Under the pieces are notes generated by a model. That model did no database searches. It had not been told where the DNA came from and saw only the letters and a list, made by a program, of their open reading frames with translations. From JBGPYB01 sp041493035 (GTDB lineage: Bacteria; Acidobacteriota; Vicinamibacteria; Fen-336), in assembly GCA_041493035.1 (NCBI GenBank), contig JBGPYB010000148.1, positions 1-11,584 of the forward strand: DNA of 11,584 bases, in the 5' to 3' direction. The position numbers and the translations under genes were made by a program. Positions 1 to 8,079 of the stretch are shown piece after piece (within the stretch, counting starts at the first letter, position 1; each line of letters opens with the position of its first letter).

Positions 1-400
1 CCTTGGCGAGGCCGTCCGTAAGCTGCGCGCCGAGGTCGAGCAATTGCGGGATGAGCAGCGGGCCGCGCGCGAGGCGGCGCCGTAGCGTCTCGCCTTCCAC
101 GTGCTCCATCACGACGTAGTGGGCGCCGTCCTGGCCGGCGGCCACGCCGACGTCGTAGATCTGGACGATGTTCGGATGGTTGAGCGCCGAGGCGGCGCGC
201 GCCTCGCGGTCGAGCCGATGGAGCAGTTCAGGATCAGCGCCGAGGTGCAGCACCTTGAGCGCCACCGTCCGCCCGAGCCGCGTGTCGCGGGCGCGGTAGA
301 CCTCGCCCATGCCGCCCGTCCCCAGGCGGTCGATCACTTCGTAGGAGCCGATGCGCGCTCCGGGTGTGAGGGCTTGCTCCACTCGCGCGGAGGTTACCAC
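1..400 (-). CDS. Ser/Thr protein kinase, PknB-like, N-terminal part (runs off window)
   Basis: This is the N-terminal lobe of a bacterial Hanks-type serine/threonine kinase, which phosphorylates protein substrates using ATP. About 133 residues are visible before the window edge. The glycine-rich loop LGTGGMGEV is at residues 26-34, the ATP-binding lysine is K49 in VALKVL, and the alpha-C glutamate is E66 (DREARAAS), followed by NHPNIVQIYDVG and the hinge region VVMEHVEGETL. The HRD and DFG motifs lie outside the window, so activity, any transmembrane segment and any C-terminal sensor domain cannot be judged. The GTG at 398-400 is taken as start because it leaves a normal short leader before the kinase fold; a second in-frame GTG at 382-384 is possible. 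No clear ribosome-binding site is seen. Family assignment is very secure, while the exact start is uncertain. Confidence 0.9.
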   Translation of the reverse strand, partial: MVTSARVEQALTPGARIGSYEVIDRLGTGGMGEVYRARDTRLGRTVALKVLHLGADPELLHRLDREARAASALNHPNIVQIYDVGVAAGQDGAHYVVMEHVEGETLRRRLARGPLLIPQLLDLGAQLTDGLAK

Positions 401-445
401 GGCGGCGGGGCTGCGGAGGGGCCGCGGTCGGGCCAGCGGACGCGC

Positions 446-520
446 ATGGAAGAAATCGTGCTCTACACGGTCGAGAGGGGCAAGATCGTTCGGGAGGAGT
501 TCTTCTACAAGACGTCCTGA
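446..520 (+). pseudogene. C-terminal remnant of a SnoaL/NTF2-like protein
   Basis: Reading from the ATG at 446, the 24 codons before the TGA at 518-520 encode MEEIVLYTVERGKIVREEFF followed by YKTS. This matches the end of SnoaL-like/NTF2-fold proteins, where the last strands read roughly MDEVVxxTxRDGKIVxERFFYD. Upstream in the same frame the sequence turns into arginine/glycine-rich translation with no resemblance to the fold, because it overlaps the 5' region of the kinase gene on the other strand. I infer that only the 3' end of a former NTF2-like gene survives, cut near position 440. It could instead be a chance match, but the pattern spans about 20 residues and ends at a proper stop. Confidence 0.5.
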
Positions 521-544
521 GCGCAGGTCCCGTGCTCGATTCGC

Positions 545-1843
545 CTATTTGTGCGCTCCCTGGGAGCTCGCGTCGAGGGGCTTGATCAGGATTTTCGACC
601 CCCGCTTGCTCTCCTCGTACCGTGCTCGCCGGGCAGGGGGCAGATCCTCCGGCGTCCCCTTCGTGAAGCCGCCCTTGGATTGGAAGAAGTTGAAAGCCTG
701 CGTCGACAGCGCGAAGAGCGTCCGTAGGCCGACTTCGCGGGCACGGCCTTCGACGAATTGCACCATGCGCCGCCCGATACCCTGGTTCTCATGAGAGGGC
801 CGGACGCAGAGACAGGCCAGCTCTCCCATGCCTTCCTCCGCGTGGACGTGGAGAGCGACGCAGGCCACGGGATTCCCGTCGATCTCGAAGAGGTAGTAGT
901 CCTTGAGCTGCTGCTCGATGGCGGCAGCGCTGCGCGGTAACAGTTCCTCGCTCTCGATCGAGGGCTGAAGGAGCTGCACGAGGCTCCGGACGTCCCGCTT
1001 GCGGGCGCCGCGAATGTTCTGGTACTCGTTCGCGTGGACCAGAGTCCCGATCCCCTCGTTGGAGAAGGCCTCGGCCAGCAAGCCCTCGTCGACGCGCCCG
1101 TCGATCACGTGAACGCGTGGAACGCCTGACCGGCAGGCCGCGAGCGCATTGCGCGCCTTCGAGACCTGTGCCGGCGCGATCGTGCCCGCCTCGAGCGCCT
1201 GGGCGAGCTGATCCACGGCGATGTGCTGGGCGAGAACGCCGCCCACGAAGAGCCCCTCGGCCGCGGTGAGAAAAAGGAGCTTGACCGCACCGAGAGCCTT
1301 GGCCAGCTCGAGAGCGATCGCATCGGAGTTGACGCGGTAGGTGCGGCCGTCCCTATCGAGCCCGAGGGGCGGGACGACCGGCACGATGCCGTTGTTCAGC
1401 AGGGTTTGAAGAAGCTCGACGTCGATGCGTTCAACGCGACCGGTCAGGAGGTGGTCGACTCCCTGAATGATTCCGAGGGGGTGAGCGATGACGGCGTTGG
1501 TGCTGGCTCCGCGCAGGTCCGCGGCGCGGAGGCTTTCGAGAATTTCGTGGGTCAACCGGCTCGCGGCGGTCAGGGCGAGCTCAAGGGTTTGAGGGTCGGT
1601 CACGCCGGAGCCCTCCAGGTCCGAGGGTTCCGCGGCCCCAGCCTGGCCGAGCGCCTGGATCTGGGCGGCGGCGCCGTGGACCAACACCGTCCGGATGTTG
1701 AGCGACCAAAGGACGGCGATGTCCATCACGATATTGCCGAAGTTCTCCTCTTCGACCATCGCTCCGTCCACGGCGACGACGAAGACCTTCTCCCTGAAGC
1801 GGGGCACGTAGCGGAGGATGCCGCGGAGATCGGCGGGCTTCAT
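545..1843 (-). CDS. argA: N-acetylglutamate synthase, ArgA type (amino-acid kinase fold + GNAT)
   Basis: The 432-residue product transfers acetyl from acetyl-CoA to glutamate, the first step of arginine synthesis in the cytoplasm. Residues about 15-285 form an amino-acid kinase fold (VVAVDGAMVEEENFGNIVMD, then VLVHGAAAQIQ). It lacks the catalytic lysine/glycine pattern of true acetylglutamate kinases, as in Escherichia coli ArgA. Residues about 300-430 are a GNAT domain with LACLCVRPSHENQGIGRRM, where the QGIGRR acetyl-CoA loop starts near Q354, and then FALSTQAFNFFQSKGGF. Length agrees with ArgA (about 440). The ATG at 1841-1843 is chosen because GGGAG precedes it and it overlaps the stop of the upstream phosphoesterase gene as ATGA. 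The frame stays open far upstream, but that stretch lies inside the phosphoesterase gene and does not look like protein. Feedback inhibition by arginine is known for the family and not shown here. No other arg genes are in the window. Confidence 0.93.
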   Translation of the reverse strand: MKPADLRGILRYVPRFREKVFVVAVDGAMVEEENFGNIVMDIAVLWSLNIRTVLVHGAAAQIQALGQAGAAEPSDLEGSGVTDPQTLELALTAASRLTHEILESLRAADLRGASTNAVIAHPLGIIQGVDHLLTGRVERIDVELLQTLLNNGIVPVVPPLGLDRDGRTYRVNSDAIALELAKALGAVKLLFLTAAEGLFVGGVLAQHIAVDQLAQALEAGTIAPAQVSKARNALAACRSGVPRVHVIDGRVDEGLLAEAFSNEGIGTLVHANEYQNIRGARKRDVRSLVQLLQPSIESEELLPRSAAAIEQQLKDYYLFEIDGNPVACVALHVHAEEGMGELACLCVRPSHENQGIGRRMVQFVEGRAREVGLRTLFALSTQAFNFFQSKGGFTKGTPEDLPPARRARYEESKRGSKILIKPLDASSQGAHK

Positions 1844-4659
1844 CGCTCCCGTCCTTTGCTCAGATCGCGCCCATCGCGCGTCTTCGGGTAGGGGCGATCC
1901 CCTGCCAGGCCCGCCCAGAGCACATGGTTGAAGCGGATGACATCCAGGCGGTCTTCGACGCTGAAGTCGAGGCCCTGCGTTTGCGCGTCCCAGTAGGCCG
2001 CATCGTGACGGGGCCGCTCCGGGAGGTCCCCGCCCTTGTCGGCGGTCTGAGGGAGCGGCAGGGCCGTCGTGCGGAGCACGCCGGGGACGACGGCCGAGTA
2101 GCTCCAGTGCCTCCGCACCGGCTCGAAGACGTCCATCATCGGCTCCTGTAAGCCGTCGAAGAGCCCGAGCGGATCGATCCCCAGGACGTCCTCGATGGTG
2201 CGGAGCATGCTGACCGTGGAGTAGCGCCGCGAGACGACCGCCCCTTGCTTCACGAACGGCCCGAGGACAAAGGCGATGCTGCGGTGGGCGTCGACGTGAT
2301 CGGCCCCGTCCTGGGCATCGTCCTCCAGGACGAAGATCAGCGTGTCGTCCTTGTAACGGCTCTTCGAGACCGCTTCGATCACAAGCCCCAAGGCGTAGTC
2401 GTTGTCGGCCATCTCGGTCTCGACGGTGTCGACGCCATCGATGGCTTCCTTGAAGCCGCCGAAGTGGTCGTGGGCAAGGCGCATCAGCGTGAGGTTCGGC
2501 AGCGCGCCGCTCGCCACGTATCCCTCGAACTCGCGCCGCCATTCCTTCACCCGCCAGAAGTCGGGATAGGTCTGGTCGAAACCGCGGTAGTAGGGGTCGG
2601 TAACGCTCGCCAGGAAGGGGTTGGCGCAGAAGGCTACGGTCAGGCCCTCCGCGAATGGATCGTGGGGCTTCGGGAGGATCGCCGGCGGCGAGGCGGGGGC
2701 GCCTTCGCGGTGGAGGTCCAGGAAGAAGCCGTAGTTGCGGACGGTAAGACCGCGGCGCCGCGCGCTGTCCCAGAGATAGCCCGCTCCCGCCGCGCCATCG
2801 GGGCTGTCGGGCGCCGAGACATCGGCGTTGCCGGGGAGGAGGTCGGGATCGTTGGGGGTGTCGGGGTTGGCCGCGAGGCGCTCGGGGAGCGTGGCCAGGC
2901 CCACGTTGACATTCCGGTTGGTCCCCTCGGAGTCGTAGCTCAGGCCGTGCTGCGCGTAGTTGACCGGCACCATCTTTTCGACCAGCTCCGTCGAGCGCGC
3001 CGCGGTGGACCAGAGCCAGCCCTCGCCGCTCACATCACCGCTGTCGTAGAAGTTGTCGAGGGTCACGAATTGGCGCGCGAGGTGGTGATGGTTCGGCGTC
3101 AGCGCCTCCGGGAGGATCGCGAGCTTCGGGTCGCCGTTTCCCTTTTCGAGATCGCCCAGCACCTGATCGTAGGTCCGGTTCTCCTTGACGATGTAGATCA
3201 CGTGCTTGATCTGTGAGCGGATTGCGGCGGGGAGGCGCCCTTCCTGGGCGCGGTCCACGTCTCGAAAGCGGTTGTTCTTGGCAACCCGCCTTGTCAGGCC
3301 ACTCCAGTCTTTCGCCTCCGGCGTGGGAAGCGTTAGGAGACCGCCCCGGTTCAACTGCAGGATGTATTGGTTGGCGCCCTCGCAGCGATCGTTGTCGTCG
3401 TCGCCAAACACCTTGGTGCTGTTGCGGCAGCCGAGCGGGTTGGCGCCGGTCGGGCTCTTGCCGTTCGCCACGTAGAGCTGCTTTCCGTCGTGGCTGACGC
3501 TCACTGCGTTCGGATACCAGCCCGTGGGGATGAGAGCGGAGACCTCGCCCAGGCCGTTCGTGCCGCGAGCGGCGAGCGAGACGACCGCAACGGAGTTGGC
3601 GCCGCCGTTCGTGACGTAGAGCGTGCCTTCGTCGGGGGAGAGCGCGAGGTTGTTCGGGCTCGAGCCCTTCCATCCGCGCAGGTTCTTGAAGACCGACTGA
3701 GGCGCCGTGGTCGAGATCTGACCAAGGACGCGGCGGGAGGCGGTGTCGATCACCGTCACGGCATCGCCGCTGCCGAGAGCTGCGAAGAGCCGGCGCCCTC
3801 CACCATCGAGAAGAAGCTGATTGGGCTGGCCCTTGAGCGCCAGGCGCCCTGTCACGGCGGGCACGTCGCCCAAGCCGAGAATGACGACCTCCCGATCGCG
3901 AGGACTCGATACGTAGGCCTCGTCGCCCCGGATCGAGATGGCGAGGGGATAGGACCCGCCCGGGACTCCGGTGGACTTCGGATCGATCTTCCCAGGGCGT
4001 AGCTCCACCTCAGCCATCACGGTGCGCTTCACGAGATCGACGACGCTGACCGAATCATTCTCGAAGTTCGCGGCCAGAAGGCGCGTGCCCGCAGCGTTGA
4101 CCGCGAGACCGGCGACCATCGGCTTCACCTTGATGCCGAGGCCCGTCTTGTGGCCCAGCGCTATCGGGGGTTCGGTCTCGCGCCATTCGGCGCCGGCACG
4201 AGCGAAGGCGTGGACCACGTCGTCAACGCCTCCCGCGACATAGAACCCCTCGCCGTTCGGGTTCCACGCGAGGCCGAGGAAGCTCTGCTTGATCACGAGG
4301 ACTTGCGTCCCCCGCGGCGTGCGCCCGGAGATGTCGTAGACGAAGACGTATTCGCCTGAGTTCGGTTTGTCCTCGGCGCCCTCGGCCGTCATGTTGATGT
4401 TGTAGCCGCTCGTCAGGACGAGGAGGGTCTTGCCGTCGGGGCTGATCGCCGTGAGAACGGGCTGGCCGGCCCTGAAGTTGGGGTAGGCGGCAAGACCGGG
4501 GTTCAGTGCGAGGGCGACCGCCCCTCGTGCGGCCGTCGGCGTCACCGTCACGCCCATCGGCAACGCCTGCCCGTCGTCGTCATCCGGATGCCCCAGGGCC
4601 GGCAAGGCCAGAGCCAGGAGGCACAGGAGCAGGGCGCACGCAGCGTCTCGCGATTTCAT
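1840..4659 (-). CDS. Exported YncE-like beta-propeller / phosphoesterase (alkaline-phosphatase-like) fusion
   Basis: This 939-residue protein belongs to the bifunctional YncE/alkaline phosphatase family. A signal peptide covers about residues 1-23 (basic start, leucine/alanine core, ALG end), so it acts outside the cytoplasm. Residues about 40-460 form a propeller of YVTN-type repeats, for example LYVTNGGANSVAVVSL and LYVANGKSPTG. The C-terminal half is a PF04185-like phosphoesterase: HVIYIVKENRTYDQVLGD (E493, N494), NHHHLARQF, LDNFYDSGDVSGEG and the metal-site stretch EDDAQDGADHVDAHRS starting at E779. The family hydrolyses phosphate esters such as phospholipid heads or phosphomonoesters; the substrate here cannot be read from sequence. 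The gene begins 45 bases after the zinc-ribbon gene and overlaps argA by four bases, so they probably share a transcript. No good Shine-Dalgarno is visible before the ATG at 4657-4659. All motifs appear intact. Confidence 0.92.
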   Translation of the reverse strand: MKSRDAACALLLCLLALALPALGHPDDDDGQALPMGVTVTPTAARGAVALALNPGLAAYPNFRAGQPVLTAISPDGKTLLVLTSGYNINMTAEGAEDKPNSGEYVFVYDISGRTPRGTQVLVIKQSFLGLAWNPNGEGFYVAGGVDDVVHAFARAGAEWRETEPPIALGHKTGLGIKVKPMVAGLAVNAAGTRLLAANFENDSVSVVDLVKRTVMAEVELRPGKIDPKSTGVPGGSYPLAISIRGDEAYVSSPRDREVVILGLGDVPAVTGRLALKGQPNQLLLDGGGRRLFAALGSGDAVTVIDTASRRVLGQISTTAPQSVFKNLRGWKGSSPNNLALSPDEGTLYVTNGGANSVAVVSLAARGTNGLGEVSALIPTGWYPNAVSVSHDGKQLYVANGKSPTGANPLGCRNSTKVFGDDDNDRCEGANQYILQLNRGGLLTLPTPEAKDWSGLTRRVAKNNRFRDVDRAQEGRLPAAIRSQIKHVIYIVKENRTYDQVLGDLEKGNGDPKLAILPEALTPNHHHLARQFVTLDNFYDSGDVSGEGWLWSTAARSTELVEKMVPVNYAQHGLSYDSEGTNRNVNVGLATLPERLAANPDTPNDPDLLPGNADVSAPDSPDGAAGAGYLWDSARRRGLTVRNYGFFLDLHREGAPASPPAILPKPHDPFAEGLTVAFCANPFLASVTDPYYRGFDQTYPDFWRVKEWRREFEGYVASGALPNLTLMRLAHDHFGGFKEAIDGVDTVETEMADNDYALGLVIEAVSKSRYKDDTLIFVLEDDAQDGADHVDAHRSIAFVLGPFVKQGAVVSRRYSTVSMLRTIEDVLGIDPLGLFDGLQEPMMDVFEPVRRHWSYSAVVPGVLRTTALPLPQTADKGGDLPERPRHDAAYWDAQTQGLDFSVEDRLDVIRFNHVLWAGLAGDRPYPKTRDGRDLSKGRER

Positions 4660-4704
4660 CGCTGGAGATGGTAACGGAAGCGCTGCGGCTCGACCAGCGA
4701 CCGG

Positions 4705-4896
4705 CTACGCTGGAGCTTGTGTGGCGCTCACGCTGAGCGGGTCGTATCCGGCGGGGTGCTCCATCTGTTGTCGCTCGCCGCACGCGGGGCAGTAGAAAAC
4801 GGCCAGCCCTGCGTCGAATTTTCCCGCATCGAGCGTCACGAGGACCTGGGCCGCGCACCCACGGCACTGCGTCTTGGTTTGCCACGTCGCGTTCAT
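4705..4896 (-). CDS. Small zinc-ribbon protein
   Basis: A 63-residue protein with two cysteine pairs, C11-x2-C14 (CRGC) and C36-x2-C39 (CPAC). These are placed as in a zinc ribbon, with short beta-forming stretches (AQVLVTL, LAVFYCPAC) between and around them. Such small ribbons usually bind one zinc and may contact nucleic acid or protein; no specific role can be given. The ATG at 4894-4896 is the only start that keeps both pairs, although no clear ribosome-binding site precedes it. It lies divergent from the GIY-YIG-like gene (83-base gap) and 45 bases upstream of the propeller/phosphoesterase gene on the same strand, so it may be the first gene of that transcript. The paired cysteines make it more likely real than a chance frame. 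Confidence 0.65.
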   Translation of the reverse strand: MNATWQTKTQCRGCAAQVLVTLDAGKFDAGLAVFYCPACGERQQMEHPAGYDPLSVSATQAPA

Positions 4897-4922
4897 TGCA
4901 TGGCCAAGGTTGGAACTCTATC

Positions 4923-4951
4923 TTACCCCCGCCGCCCGCCCGACCTATACT
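4923..4951 (+). promoter_or_regulatory. Candidate promoter for the GIY-YIG-like gene
   Basis: A good -10 box TATACT (4946-4951, five of six consensus bases) lies 17 bases after a weak -35 box TTACCC (4923-4928, three of six). It would start transcription near 4958, about 20 bases before the ATG at 4980, in the gap between divergent genes. Only the -10 box is convincing. Confidence 0.3.
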
Positions 4952-4979
4952 CTCGGGCGTACGGCAAGGTGAGGGTGCC

Positions 4980-5279
4980 ATGCCCTGGCAGAGTCAGATC
5001 TGGTACGGGTTCAACAAGGGGACCGTCAACGGCCGCGCGCCGAACGTTTCTGGCGTGTACGCCCTGAAAGGCTCGGATGGGCGGTGGCTTTACGTAGGCG
5101 AGTCCGCCAGCATCGCTTCCGGCCTGCTCCGGCATTTCGCGGGCGGGAACCCTCGCATCGTCGAAGGCCAGCCGACCACGTTCAGCTTCGAGCTCTGCGA
5201 TGCGCACGAGAGGGCCGCGCGCCGAGACGCGCTCATCGCAGAGCTACTGCCTGGGAAGCGACCGCCCGGGACGCCTTGA
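4980..5279 (+). CDS. Small GIY-YIG-like domain protein
   Basis: A 99-residue protein with the signature of the GIY-YIG fold: GVY at residues 25-27 and YVG at 38-40, ten residues apart, followed by ESASIASGLLRHF with the expected arginine (R51). A C-terminal helix reads HERAARRDALIAELLP. In catalytic members a glutamate of the C-terminal helix binds the metal; here the position near RRDALI is Asp or shifted Glu, so nuclease activity is uncertain. GIY-YIG proteins cut DNA, and many tiny bacterial members have no known role. The ATG at 4980 is chosen because it follows AAGGTGAGGG at normal spacing and the protein then starts with MPWQS, close to the fold. It is divergent from the zinc-ribbon gene and 109 bases upstream of rtcB on the same strand. 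Confidence 0.75.
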   Translation: MPWQSQIWYGFNKGTVNGRAPNVSGVYALKGSDGRWLYVGESASIASGLLRHFAGGNPRIVEGQPTTFSFELCDAHERAARRDALIAELLPGKRPPGTP

Positions 5280-5388
5280 CTCGCCGCCGGTCTCACCAGT
5301 GCCCGTCGGCTGCATGGCAGCAGGATGAGAGCATATGGCACGCTTCCCTCAGAGGCTGTCGCGTCGTGCGCTGTATCAAGAGGGCGTC

Positions 5389-6618
<1,230 letters not shown>

Positions 6619-6646
6619 GAAGAGACCGATGCTGGAATGGCCGTGT

Positions 6647-6671
6647 GATGCGCAAGCCGCCAGTGCGCATC
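6647..6671. promoter_or_regulatory. Inverted repeat upstream of vapB (candidate VapBC operator or stem-loop)
   Basis: GATGCGCA (6647-6654) and TGCGCATC (6664-6671) are perfect 8-base inverted arms around a 9-base spacer, with two more pairs possible beyond one mismatch. It lies 28 bases after the rtcB stop and ends just before the vapB ribosome-binding region (GGGGTGAG, 6675-6682). VapB/VapC complexes are known to bind inverted repeats at this position and repress their own operon. It lacks a T-run, so an intrinsic terminator for rtcB is less likely. Confidence 0.45.
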
Positions 6672-6695
6672 TCAGGGGTGAGATGATGTTTGGCG

Positions 6696-6923
6696 ATGAG
6701 AACAACGCTCACGCTTGCAGATGATGCGCTGGACCTGGCCCGAAGCCTCGCTCACCGAAAGCGCCTGACCCTGGGAGCGGCCGTGTCGGAGCTCGTCCGG
6801 TCGGGGGCACAGCGTCCGGTACCGACGATGGAGCGTCAGGGCCTCACTGTCGTCCGGCTGCCGGCGGGAAGCGCGCGAGTCACCGTGGGAGCCGTGGACA
6901 AGCTTTCCGATGAGCCGCCTTGA
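6696..6923 (+). CDS. VapB-type ribbon-helix-helix antitoxin
   Basis: A 75-residue protein with the usual N-terminal ribbon-helix-helix start MRTTLTLADDALDLARSLA and a second helix TLGAAVSELVRSG (about residues 25-37). An extended C-terminal tail (VVRLPAGSARVTV) would wrap the toxin. It should dimerise, bind the operator and neutralise the PIN toxin encoded next. The ATG at 6696 matches where the family normally begins. However, GGGGTGAG (6675-6682) is better spaced for the in-frame TTG at 6690, which would add two residues (MA), so the true start may be 6690. The stop overlaps the toxin start as TTGA, a sign of translational coupling. Assignment rests on the N-terminal motif plus the adjacent PIN gene. 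Confidence 0.85.
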   Translation: MRTTLTLADDALDLARSLAHRKRLTLGAAVSELVRSGAQRPVPTMERQGLTVVRLPAGSARVTVGAVDKLSDEPP

Positions 6924-7381
6924 AGACGGCTCTCCCCGACGTCAACGTTCCGATCGCACTCCTCTGGCCCGCTCACGAGCATAACGACGCAGCCCACGAC
7001 TGGTTCGCCGCGCGCGGGTCGCGCTCGAGGTGGGCAACCTGCCCGCTGACGCAGATGGCGTTCGTGCACATCGTCTCGAACCCGGCCTTCTCGCCCGACG
7101 CGTTGGCGCCGGCAGAGGCGTTGGGTGTGCTGGAGCGGAACCTCGCGCATCCGCGGCACGAGTTCTGGCCGGACGCCATCGGTCTTGCGGAAGCCGTGGG
7201 ACCTGTGGCGCCCCGTCTACAGGGGTATCGCCAGATCGCCGATGCCTACTTGCTGGGGCTTGCGCTCAAGCGCCGGGGGACGCTGGCCTCGTTCGACCGG
7301 GGCGTGCGAGCCCTGGTCATGGGCGTGCGAGCCCTGCTCGACATCGTGCCCACAACTCCGGCCCCCCGCCCCGCGCCCTGA
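6920..7381 (+). CDS. VapC-type PIN-domain RNase toxin
   Basis: The 153-residue protein has a PIN fold, the metal-dependent RNase of VapBC modules, which typically cut tRNA or rRNA. The acidic residues are D7 (PDVNVPIALLWP), D108 (QIADAYLLGLAL) and D126 (ASFDRGV). The position often held by Glu is Q45 in CPLTQMAF; Q occurs in some relatives of this subfamily, as far as I recall. The start is the TTG at 6920-6922: no ATG or GTG lies before D7, and the start overlaps the antitoxin stop by four bases. Residues about 127-140 contain a seven-residue repeat (GVRALVM GVRALLD) caused by a 21-base tandem duplication. The end is proline-rich (TTPAPRPAP). Whether the duplication or Q45 weakens the toxin is open. 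Confidence 0.9.
   Translation: MKTALPDVNVPIALLWPAHEHNDAAHDWFAARGSRSRWATCPLTQMAFVHIVSNPAFSPDALAPAEALGVLERNLAHPRHEFWPDAIGLAEAVGPVAPRLQGYRQIADAYLLGLALKRRGTLASFDRGVRALVMGVRALLDIVPTTPAPRPAP
7300..7341. repeat. 21-base tandem direct repeat inside vapC
   Basis: Two adjacent 21-base units, 7300-7320 and 7321-7341, share the first 16 bases (GGGCGTGCGAGCCCTG) exactly and differ in the last five. Because the unit is a multiple of three, the frame is kept and seven residues are doubled in the toxin. Confidence 0.85.
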
Positions 7382-7459
7382 GCGGCGCAGAGTCCTCGCG
7401 CTCACGTCCAAAGCCGCAGGCCGCCATTGGTCCGAAGTCGGCGTCCCTGGGGGGCATGG

Positions 7460-7504
7460 CACCCTCTTCCGTGCGGGGATCGGTGATGGTCGTGTAGCGG
7501 AGGA
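7460..7504. repeat. Imperfect dispersed repeat, copy 1
   Basis: This stretch in the gap after vapC shares an exact 18-base core (GCGGGGATCGGTGATGGT, 7473-7490) with 9048-9065. It is flanked on the left by a 12-base block that matches at 11 positions (CACCCTCTTCCG here) and on the right by a partly matching TAGCG block. Copy 2 has about nine extra bases between the left block and the core. The source is unknown. The surrounding gap (7382-7535) shows no gene. Confidence 0.7.
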
Positions 7505-7535
7505 CTAGCGCCGTAGGGACAAGTAGGATGCTGAC

Positions 7536-7985
7536 GTGGACGATCCCCCCCAGCTCGCGCCACCGGACGAAATCCTTCGCGCCCTCGTAGCCCGCCTCGA
7601 TGGCCGCGCTGGCGCGCTGGAGAAGGTCTACCTGCGGTCGCTCAACCCGAAACATCGCTGGGCTCGTTCTTCGTTCTCTGATGTTGAGGAGGAGTTCCGG
7701 TACAAGACGATTTGGGTTGCAAAGGCTCTGAGAGAGCGCCTTGGTTCGCCAGATCACTCAGCCTTTGTCTCTCTGGCGCATTCCAGCGTCTCCGGTGTGC
7801 GTGCAGCCGCCTGGTTCTTTGGTTCGGCGGTGGGCTACGTCGTGGAGCGGGAGGCTCTCTTGTCCCGGCGATTCCGCCGAGTCATTCTTGGCGCTGTCGC
7901 GCCGCGGTCGCACCCGCCACCAGATCCCGACGGCCTGGACGCACGGGATGCCGTGTCGATCCTGCGCCAGCATGTCCTACACTGA
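7536..7985 (+). CDS. Protein of unknown function
   Basis: I do not recognise this 149-residue protein. It starts with GTG at 7536, with AGGA seven bases upstream, and ends with a TGA at 7983-7985. The first half is charged and helical in character (DEILRALVARLDGRAGALEK, then VEEEFRYKTIWVAKALRERLG). The middle is alanine-rich and weakly hydrophobic (SGVRAAAWFFGSAVGYVVE). The tail is arginine- and proline-rich (APRSHPPPDPDG). There is no signal peptide, clear membrane span or cysteine/histidine metal motif. Base composition in the first half is visibly less GC-rich than the genes to the left, which fits an accessory gene. It stands alone between repeat copy 1 and the EamA gene, 94 bases before the latter. 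It is probably a real gene, since residue use is protein-like and a start signal is present, but this is the least certain of the long frames. Confidence 0.55.
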   Translation: MDDPPQLAPPDEILRALVARLDGRAGALEKVYLRSLNPKHRWARSSFSDVEEEFRYKTIWVAKALRERLGSPDHSAFVSLAHSSVSGVRAAAWFFGSAVGYVVEREALLSRRFRRVILGAVAPRSHPPPDPDGLDARDAVSILRQHVLH

Positions 7986-8079
7986 TCTGGAGAGCCGGTC
8001 TGTTGCGTCGATCGGGTGAGGACGAGAGGTGTTGGGCCGACGCCAGGAGCCGGTTGCCGCGACTTGATATCATCGCCGC

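Noticed and set aside
1844..2542. Long upstream extension of the argA reading frame
   Set aside because: The frame is open, but it lies antiphase within the phosphoesterase gene and reads as arginine/glycine-rich shadow. The ATG at 1843 has a ribosome-binding site and family-like length.
2245..3216. Long plus-strand open frame opposite the phosphoesterase gene
   Set aside because: It mirrors the codons of a well-supported gene. Its composition (repeated V, G, E, R) is typical of antisense shadow in GC-rich DNA.
6619..6695. Intrinsic terminator after rtcB
   Set aside because: The stem at 6647-6671 is perfect but is not followed by a T-run, and its place before vapB fits an operator better.
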